DNA of 64,000 bases. It comes from Stropharia rugosoannulata (taxonomy: Eukaryota; Basidiomycota; Agaricomycetes; Agaricales; Strophariaceae). This document shows positions 55,207 through 64,000 of this stretch, piece after piece. Below the pieces are notes generated by a model, which saw only the letters and a program-made list of their open reading frames with translations, was not told the origin of the DNA and ran no database searches. The DNA lies in contig JANCIK010000013.1 of the NCBI GenBank assembly GCA_028532985.1, positions 2,294,001 through 2,358,000 on the forward strand, written 5' to 3'. Position 1 is the first letter of the stretch, and each line of letters opens with the position of its first letter. A program made the translations under genes and the position numbers.

Positions 55207-58157
55207 GGTGGCTTAGATTTGGGCGGGGCAACATAGAGTGCTACTTATATAAATTAAGGCTAAACCAAGGCTGAACAGGAAATGTATAATTAGCCATGAT
55301 TTGAACTCCGCGCTGTGTGATTTCAAAATCCGCTATGCTTACTTATAATAATAGAAAACGGCACCACCAGGCTTCAAGTTGCCGCTTGACTCGCAAACAT
55401 CGACACGAATGACTATGAAATAAAGCGTAAGTAGATACAAAGTAGATATCTCTTGCGTACGTCCTGACTCAGCCTGAACGATGCTTTCGGTCGCTCGCAC
55501 ATGATGCATGCCATGAGGCCCGGGAGAAGGAGGCAAAGGAGAACGCCCCACTGTGGTGTCAGCCCTATGCACTTCAAGCATAAAACCGCTATTTTTACAG
55601 GCATACACGAACATGATAAGTACCATTGTCTTCACGACTTCAAGCTTCAGGATTCATCTTTGAAGAAACCGCTCATCCGGAAATGGAGAAATTACGTCCT
55701 CCGCGCGCGCGATGATACTATGCAAGTACTATGTCTGCTCTACTCTCACTACCAGTGTCCTTCCAATCCCTCTTTGAGCAGCGAAAATTCTTACAGATAG
55801 ATGGGGATTTATTAGCTTACTGCCTTCATCTTTGAAACACGACTCAGTGAGCAGATCCTTTTGTAACTTGTATTTCACGCAGTACTACTTTCTCTTTCTC
55901 GATGCATGAAGATGCATGAAGTCAGAAGATTAGCATTTCGTCTTGGGACGCAGATGCGGGGACGATGTGCCATATTATATTCACGGGTTTATTTCAGGAT
56001 CATTGGTATTTCCAAGTTCCCTCCAATGATCTACTTTTTTTTGTCAGGCTGGTTTGTTTGAACTTTTCCTCAGACCAACTTGAGACCATCCAAAGGTCAC
56101 CGGTCACCTCATAACAACTCAGGACTGCGAATTGCCATACTTTCTTCTGAATAAGGTTGATATAGCAGCATGTTCGCATTTGTCGTTAGCAGCTCGCTCA
56201 TGCAACTGTCACACCCGTTCGGTGTTTTCTGGGGGTCCACACAAAGAGAATAATACTTCCATGCTAACTTCAAAGTCTTTCAAAATACCACAGTACCAGA
56301 CTCGACGTAGTAAGTAGTATTCAAACATCTTGAATGGTAGCTTATCGCCTCTTCCAGCAGGAATTTTTACCACGTTAGGGTCTACGTCATTTTTCTACGA
56401 AACTCTGGGTAGACGTAAATTGGCCCACTGTACATTAGGCTTAAAAAATGCCTGTTTATCTAGGGACTCACTTGTGGCGGCTGAAGAATTCAAATGCAAA
56501 GGCATGTAGCTAGGCAAACATAACCTCCCCAACGCCCGCAGTTCCCCTGACGGCACTCGGGTCTCTGGCTTCCTGACGCTTCAGAGGACGCTTGCGGGCG
56601 TGTGTTCACGAACACGAATATCTTCTTATCTCTTGGCTTGATTTATACGACATGTCGGCCCTCGGAATTGCCTTCGGTTCGTGTTGTATCATGGGCTACA
56701 TACGGCGCGTGGGTGGGCTCTCTCGCCCCTAGGGTCGCGCCCCGACTACCCGGCTACGTGGTCTAGGATTAAGCACGGTTGGATCGAGATCGAGCGAAGT
56801 ACTCATTTGGAGCGTCGCCATGCTTTGCCTTCAAGAACAGAAATCTCGCGGGTTGCGATTTAAATCCGTCTCTGCCAGAACCCGACCTGCAAACGAGGTT
56901 TCCCCATAGGCACTGGACATCTAGATATTCATGCACAATCTTTGAGACTATTCCTGACCATAAAGGACTAAGATAGGCTACCACACCGGAGCGCCCTGGC
57001 ACAGGCCAGCGGACAGCACGAACCTCGAGGACACTGCTTTGGGAATCCTGCGGATCCCTTCCCGGGGCGCGCTCACCAGAGGGATTCACCTCCCTCTCGT
57101 CTCCCAGCAGGAAATCCAACAGAGGCGAAAACAGCGGAGTTTTCGTCACCAATATCACTCTGAACGGCACTATCATAAACACCGACATATCATTAGGAGT
57201 TTTACATCTGGCTCCTGTCGTCAGGTCCTGCGCTGTTGGCCCATCAGACAAAGCTAAACCAGAGTCCATATCCTAAGAAATGACTGTTTCAATTGACTCT
57301 CAGTACGATCAGGTCGAACGTATACCACCTCTAGTAGCGGACATGGAAACAACAAAGCTATAAACGAGAATAGCCTTCTTTGTAGTTCTCTTGCTTGTCT
57401 GATACATCAAATTCCAGACATACAGTATATTGCAACAATCCGACAACGTCGTTGAATACAAGCGCCATGTCTGCAATTCTCTGACAGCGAAATTGTACTG
57501 TGACACATATTTATCCTATGTTTGGCCAGGTCTTGAGCTTCTATTTTTCATTAAGCGCCCCACTGAGCAGTGGTTTCGAGTTTGTTAAGCCTGGAGTGTC
57601 GCTCGGGTATAACGGACAATGGAATTATCTTAGACCCGCGTTCAACGTTCATAGTTCGTGCTTCACCTAATTCAAAACTTTCATGCTCCGCCTGATTGCG
57701 ACCGTTCCAACAATCCACAAATTTTCAACCACCAAAAGTAAGACAGTAAAATTACTCGTACGTAATAAGCTCTTGTCTGTTCAGCATCAGTCAGTCAGCA
57801 ATCGAACACATGATATGGAAACGAGTAAAGTATATTACTGCTACACCTTGTACATATTTACACCCCCAGACCAGATAAACCCTCTACTATAGATCCGTTC
57901 CAGTCTATTTCAGTATGCCATAATTATGCCATAAGTAGTAGAGTGTAAGTAAGTAAAGCGGGCGCCTCCACCTCTGCGCTCTGATTAGAAATGAGGTATC
58001 GAGAGTAAAGACAGGGCGCAACCAAAAAGAATAACCTATTAATATAACATCCGCTGGACGAGTCGACTGCGTCAGTCCAGGAACACACTGCGCCGCACCA
58101 GCAGCCAAACATACGCGCCTACTCCGCGCTACGCCGAGGGCGCGCGTGCACTATATT
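55207..58157. other. Gene-poor 3 kb region
   Basis: No recognisable gene. It contains a 10 bp tandem (GATGCATGAA twice) near 55901-55920, a 166-codon minus-strand frame (56769-57269) without family features, and a more GC-rich island around 56520-57240. May hold decayed sequence. Confidence 0.45.
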
Positions 58158-60632
58158 TTACGACATATGCCACTCTATCCACTCCCCATACATGTTCGGG
58201 CGCTCCCCACGAATATATGCCTCGAACGTCCGTTTGATGACCGTCGCCCAATCGAGATCAACTTTATCTGGGTCTTCGTGGCCATCATCTTCCTCTTCAA
58301 TGATATCAGACAGCGCCGGTGCAGGTGCACCCGTAGTAGTTTGCCTCTGCGCGGCGAGTGATAGTGCCTTCTCGCGCCATAGGGTCGCCCGTGCGGCATC
58401 TTCGCCGGACTTAAATGTCGGACCTAGATCAGGGAAATTCCTGGCAGGATCAAATGGTTTCCACCTAGAACAGAACTATCAGAAATGGTGGAGCAATTGG
58501 TAGAGGTCACTTACCAGAAGTTGTGGAAGTGGTATGAGTATGATCCCCGGAAGAAGCCACGAATACCGAGTGCGTGGGGTGCAGCACCGCTCGAAGATGG
58601 GGTATCAAAAAAGTCACCAAACCTGCATTACATCCATGATCAGAATAGGTAGGCATGACTGGTAAGAACAAAAGGCATACTCGGTGAAGTAAGGCTGAGG
58701 GGGCCTGTCGCGTTGGTAGTTTTCCGTGTTCAGCCAAGCAGCATCGAAAAGTGCGTCAGGTAAGCGGAGTAATAGGCCTTCCAGATACGCGTCTTTCGTG
58801 TATCGTGAGACGGTCATCGGATGGAAGTCCAGTCCGTTCTTGAGCGCAGTACGGAAGAGGAATGTTCCGAGTGCAGAACCTTTGTTCATTCGCAGCACAG
58901 CCGTGTTGTAGTTTTCCAGCCGTGACCAGCGGTAAGCAAACGCGCCCTTCCAGCCCCATAGTTCTTCCCAGTCGCGGAGCAAGATAGTATCGGCATCCAG
59001 GTAGATTCCTCCGAACCGGTGGCAGAGCACGAACCGGGCCATATCTGATAGGATTACAGACAGACGATCGTACGACGAAGACGACTTTGAACCAGTCCTA
59101 TTGAGCATGTCATCATCTTCTGCCGCCGTGCTGGTATCGTTTGCGGTGCTTGTCGCTGAAGTGACAGGTTTCTTTTTTACGCTTATGATATGCCCACCGG
59201 AATTGAACAGGCTTTCCTGCAGTTCCCGCCACTCATCCTTAATTTCAGGGATGCCGTCTAGCTGCTCCGTCGTGTTCCATAACTTGAAGTGGATAACGTC
59301 CTTGAAGCGCGGATGCAAGAAGGGCGATGCCCATGGGCTTGACTTCAGCTGCTTGAACATGTCGTGCACCGCGGTGGGGTTAGGGACGGATGCTGCCGGG
59401 CCGGGATTGATCCAAAGCCAGAATTGTGGCCGACAGACGCGTGAATCGGACGGCCATTCTTTGAGGTGGATGCCCGTGTTTTGAGTGAACAAGAAGGACA
59501 TCAACGCGAGATATGGCTTGTCCGTGAATGGCCCAGTCCAGAACATATGGAAAACGCGTGGGTTTTCAGGATCACAGGCGGTAGAGAGTGATTGAGCGGG
59601 TTTATGTACGAGGGGCTTGGGAAGTTGGACTGATTTTTCCCAGTCTACCCCTTTTTTCTTTTGAAGTCCTTCGTTAGGGTCGTCAGGCTGTCTTCCCAGC
59701 TGGGGCTTGCGTTGTAAAGGTGTTTGTTCGTCAGTAAGGGGGTCAAAATCTAGATTGGTGGTATTGGTTTGTTCCACGTAGATGTATTTCCAGTCAGTTG
59801 TTTTGGAGTCGCGTCTGAGACGTTCACCGTTGTCAAGGCCGCCACCCATTCGTAGCATTTCTAGGCAGTCGCGTACGTACTATATAGACCGATAAGAAAT
59901 AAGGCAGGAGTAGCGGGAAGAAGAACTGACCTTGCCCTTGCCGAAATCGCAATGTTTCATGATATGGTCCAGGTCTGCTACACTTCCTGGTACTGGCCGA
60001 GGCGGATACGCAACATTAGGAGGTTGACTTTGAATGTCAAGATAGGTGCGTTTAGGGCCTATGCCAGTACTCTCCGTGACGTATTGAAGACCTGGTGGCC
60101 TGTACCGACTGGGCTTTATTACAGGTGGTTGTGCCGGAATAGCAGGGTTAGAAACTTTAGAAGTGAGACCAATATCAACGGGAACTACGCATAGTATTGG
60201 TTGTAATAAGTAAGGCTCAGTGCCCAAGAATATGTGGTACGTACTTGGCGCTCTACTGGGATAATGACCACTAGCAACCTCCCACTTCCATATCTTCTGC
60301 AAATCTCTGCGGTTGAACACCAGCGTCGGAGGTTCTGGGTTCGAAGTAGCCTGCCATTGGTCGGACCAGTCTGAACGGCCAAACGACTTCGTGACGAGGA
60401 TGACTGTCAAAAATACAGCGAGACATGCTATTGCGACGAGAAGCGGCCCACGCTTTCTGCGCATGCGCCCTCCGCGAAACGGTCCTGCATTCGGTACAAG
60501 AATGCGTAGTCGTCGTGTCCTGACACCGGGGATGGGTAATGAAATTGGTCTTGTCCAGGCGTTCAGTGATTTGTGCTGGCGCTCAAGTTTTTCTTCGACA
60601 GCCGAGGAGTGACTCGGGAGGTCGCTGTTCAT
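58158..60632 (-). CDS. Type II membrane glycosyltransferase with DXD motif (Gly_transf_sug / GT32-like)
   Basis: ATG at 60632. A cytosolic N-terminus with basic residues precedes a transmembrane anchor at residues 63-80 (PLLVAIACLAVFLTVILV), then a Pro-rich stem and the catalytic domain: RVFHMFWTGPFTDKPYLA, CRPQFWLWINPG, LSDMARFVLCHRFGGIYLDADTILLRDWEEL (DXD, nucleotide-sugar and Mn binding), YNTAVLRMNKGSALGTFLFRTALKNGLDFHP and the C-terminal HNFWWKPFDPARNFPDLGP region. Stop TAA at 58158-58160, several introns. A Golgi glycosyltransferase is inferred. The donor and acceptor are not deducible. Confidence 0.85.
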
Positions 60633-61861
60633 GGCAGGCGCCGCAGACGAGCAAAAGAAAAAGAAGACAGGATGAAGAGACTACGAAATGAAGAAGAAGA
60701 CAGACGCGAAAGCCAACGGAAATGGTGGCAGTGCAACTCCAAACGTGGCATTGAATTACCATGATCCTGAAATTTTACCCCTAGATCGGTCCCTATGCTG
60801 CGCTAACAGTGCGCCCTCTACCAGTCCGTAGTAACAACGCAGAACGCAATGCCAGATGTAGGTTCTGCGAATGCCTATGTTATTTTTGAGCTAGTAAATC
60901 TAGTGCTTGCAATCCAGTATGTTTAGAACTTGGAAATCACACTGAAAGTTTAATATTTTAATCTTGCAAGTCAATTGAAAGTGTCAAAAAACATCAGATG
61001 TTCAGCACAGCCTTTTCGGTAGGTAGGTAATCATGAGAGTAAATGGGGTCACCTTGCTATGCATATGTATATGTACATACGTTTAGAAAATGGATAGCGA
61101 AACATAATACATAATTAAACGCCCAAGTGCAGACTACAAATGAAGGGAGCGCTTACTCAATATGGCGGACTGCAAATGATTATCGCAGCAGATATGATAT
61201 TTCAAACTTCGGAAATGGGTCCCAATGAGTATGAAAGTAAGTATACGTGAGATATATGTGATACGCAGCTCTGAATTCTGATTCGAAGCAGGCCTCAGAA
61301 TACCGTGTTCCAAAAAGATCCCAGGCCAAGGAATCAGGAAGCGTTCGAACATATTTGATAACAATTTGATCCACTGTTCAAGGACTCATAATCATTGAAT
61401 GATGCAAGAATTGTTTTCAGTGCTATGTTGCACGCGCTGAGGTTAAAAAAGGCAGCGCATTGCTCTTCGGAAGGCAGAAGATCGGAAGAACCTGGTTTGA
61501 GACCCTAGGATTTCGTGCGGATCGTCAACCTGCGACGCTGTAACGAAATTTTCAAAAGTCGCGAATAAACCTGAAGCTTTCTATCCGCTTCAAACAGACA
61601 GAAAGATTTCGTGCATCATGATGTATTGACAATGAAAGGAAAAATTAATATGACAAAGGAGTGACAGCACTGCAACAGATCTGACGTGCCACAAGGCCAC
61701 ATCGATTGATGGTTTGACGGTGCAGATGCGGTGCAGGACGGCGTTTATGACTAATGTCTCAAGTAGTCTCATTCGAGACACCCTTCGGAATTTTGTTTGG
61801 TTTGAAGAGCAGTTTCTCCTGTCTAAATACAAAAGCTTCAGATATAATTAAATACCTAATC
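60633..61861. other. Intergenic
   Basis: About 1.2 kb, AT-rich from 60880 on. No gene recognised. Confidence 0.5.
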
Positions 61862-63500
61862 TCAAGCCTGCTTCTTCTGTAAATTCTTGGGCAATTCCTT
61901 TACGAATGGAAGGAAATCGCGGCCTTGCATGTATGGTCTCAGAACCTCAGGAATGACAAGACCCTAACAGATCGGATTTCAATAAGCAAAAAATAGGCTC
62001 ACGCAACAAAATGACAATCATACCTCCGGTGTTTGGTAATTCTCGACAAGGCAACAAAGAGCCCGCTCGGTAGCGCAAAGAGTGCCATTCAGCATGTGGA
62101 CATACACCTTCCTTGTTTGCTCTTTTGTCTTCAAGCCACACCTGACTTCAAGTCTTCGGCTCTCTAAATTCAGAAAGTTAACAATGAGGTATTAAAAGGC
62201 ACGCCTGCACTTACGGTAATCTGTGCAGTTCGAGCACGAGACCAGCTCCTTGTACGCTCGCTGGAATGGGAAATACGCCTCCAAATCATACTTCTGAGCC
62301 GCCGCCAGATTCAGCGCCCCCGAAACGATGCCGACAACATTGTAGCGCAGACCAAGGCTCTGGTAAAACGCCTCACTGTTGGCGATCATGGTATCGAACA
62401 TTTCCCAGCTCTTCTCCGGGTCGGTGATAACAAACTGCTCGACCTTCTCGAACTGGTGGACACGGAAGATACCCCACATGTCGCGCCCAGCCGACCCAGC
62501 CTCTTTGCGGAAGCACGTCGAATATCCGGCGTACTTGACAGGAAGCTGTGTATCGGGGCTTTCAAACCACTCATCTGAGTGTAACGCCGAGATGGGCTGT
62601 TCCGAGGTCGCGATAAGGTACTTTTCGTCGTCCGAGCCAATCACCTTGTACAACTCCTCATCGAACTGGTCCAGCTGGGCCGTCTTCGCCATCTGGTCCT
62701 TGTTCATGAAGAAAGGCGGCTGGATCTTCTTGTATCCTCTCGAGCGGAGGAAGTCAAGGCCGTACGAGATGAGCGCCTGGTTCAAATCGACACCGTCGCC
62801 AGTTAGGTAGTAGCCACGATGGCCAGCGATTTTGGCACCGCGGTCAAGATCCATAGCGTCAAGACGGAGAAGCACTTCATGATGCGGCATGATGCCTTCT
62901 CGGGGTGCAGGCTCGGAGAGATCACCATTGGGATCCCATGTCTTAATTACAACATTGTCGTCCTATAGGCACGCATATATGCAAGATCAGCGTCATGTAT
63001 ATAGGATTTAAGCTTATTCACACCTCCGTCAAACTAACTGGCGCGCCTTTTCCAACAATGTTACCGACAGTGCTTGCTTTCTGTCGCATGAGCGTCTCGA
63101 ACTCCTTCGCTTCCTTTTTCTTCGCCTCAACCTGGGCATCTATCTCTTTCTTCTGTGCTACAAGGTCGTCGGCGGGTTGTTTGGCCTATCCTCTTGTCAG
63201 TCCCGGGCATACGACGCATCGCATAAGACCACCTTTTTCTTCGCCGAGATCTCTTTCTGTACTTCGTTTACTTTTTTCCGTAGTGCATTCGTATCATAGT
63301 CCACTGAATGACATAAATCTATCAGACAGCATAACAATGATTTTAAGGTACCACAACAACCTACTTTTCACCCAATCAGTATACATCTGGATGATCTCGT
63401 CGACGAGCTCGACAGAATGCCCGCGTTTCCGCTGCGACTCGCGGATTTCCTCCGCACTTCCGCCTTTGTTGTCAATAAAGCTGAGGATATCTAGCGTCAT
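61862..63500 (-). CDS. SES1: Cytosolic seryl-tRNA synthetase
   Basis: ATG at 63500 ([27 protein letters not shown]). The long coiled-coil arm ([31 protein letters not shown]) that grips the tRNA is followed by the class II core: [53 protein letters not shown] (motif 2), CSNCTDY...[41 protein letters not shown] (motif 3 region) and a Lys-rich tail [10 protein letters not shown], as in eukaryotic SerRS. Stop at 61862-61864. It charges tRNA-Ser with serine. Multiple short introns, the frame intact throughout. Confidence 0.95.
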
Positions 63501-64000
63501 GGTATCGGTTTAGTGGGGGATAAGAGTCAGGGATAATAGCCCTTCAAATAACCGCGGTGCTTTGTTGTTTCTGCAAAATCTTGCCGATGACTCGTTAGTC
63601 GATCGATCGTCCGGCGTTACGTAAGGCAGCACTGAGATAAGATAAGATGATGGCCTTCTGCATCCGCTCCCGGCTTGGCAGTGCATTGTGCAGTAAAGAG
63701 GAAAGCAGCAAATCAGGATCATCGCACAAGACTGGTAAATTTAGATGGCAGGACGTGATAGAAATAAACGTACATACATGACATAAGTGGGTCTACAACG
63801 TGCTCCCGTACGCGGAATACTAAGTACCTTCTTTCCATGCCGGTTCAAAATATCTGACTTCCATGACCTGTGGGACAGGCAAATGAGTTGGAAGGAAACC
63901 AGTCCCGTCAAAGCACTAATTATAATTATATTCTGGAGTAGGATGTAGTATTATACGATAGTGCATATCAAATAGAACAATGCGCTGCTTCAAATGATAT
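63501..64000. other. Upstream region of SES1
   Basis: 500 bp to the window edge. No gene seen. Confidence 0.5.

Noticed and set aside
56769..57269. 166-codon minus-strand frame in the gene-poor region
   Set aside because: Composition is biased and no domain, signal peptide or splice pattern supports it. Kept only as a note.

Overview
This window is a chromosomal segment of a filamentous basidiomycete, most likely an Agaricomycete. The evidence is the dense 45-65 nt GT-AG introns in almost every gene, a cytosolic eukaryotic gene set (IRE1, eIF2-beta, seryl-tRNA synthetase, mitochondrial ATP synthase gamma, CAF-1 p60-like), and families typical of mushroom-forming fungi (HsbA-like surface protein, GH127-like secreted enzyme, crinkler/kinase-like protein, an expanded DNA-binding-like family). 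No rRNA, tRNA or CRISPR array was recognised.

Layout. 1-4154 is the 5' part of a minus-strand Ty1/copia retrotransposon (one 218 bp LTR visible, the rest beyond the left edge). It is itself interrupted by an 830 bp internally deleted pogo/Tc1-type element. The copia element sits in a plus-strand beta-lactamase-like gene, of which only the 3' exons (4155-5165) are in the window. At 5.9-8.0 kb lie two tail-to-tail RNase H-like paralogues, each damaged in a different way. At 8.5-11.8 kb is a recyclin-1-like F-box/Sec10 gene ending in a CaaX box, then an HsbA-like secreted protein (12.5 kb), IRE1 (13.8-17.8 kb) and a GH127/DUF1680-like secreted glycosidase (19.3-22.5 kb).

Four paralogous MFS transporter genes lie at 22.7, 26.1, 46.3 and 51.3 kb. 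The last two are closest to each other and form a divergent inverted pair around the eIF2-beta gene. Between the first and second pairs are a secreted Cys-rich protein, a CAF-1 p60 (CAC2)-like WD40 protein, ATP synthase gamma, an acidic nuclear-type protein, a large disordered membrane protein, a putative DNA-binding coiled-coil protein and an O-methyltransferase. The right end holds a crinkler-type protein with restriction-nuclease-like and kinase-like parts (53.3-55.2 kb), a gene-poor 3 kb, a Golgi-type DXD glycosyltransferase and cytosolic seryl-tRNA synthetase.

Housekeeping genes (rcy1, IRE1, cac2, ATP3, SUI3, SES1) are intact and alternate with accessory genes (transposons, RNase H pair, MFS array, crinkler) that show duplication and decay. 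Gene models were spliced by eye: most boundaries rest on GT/AG sites that restore family-consistent frames, and 5' ends of poorly conserved genes are less certain.
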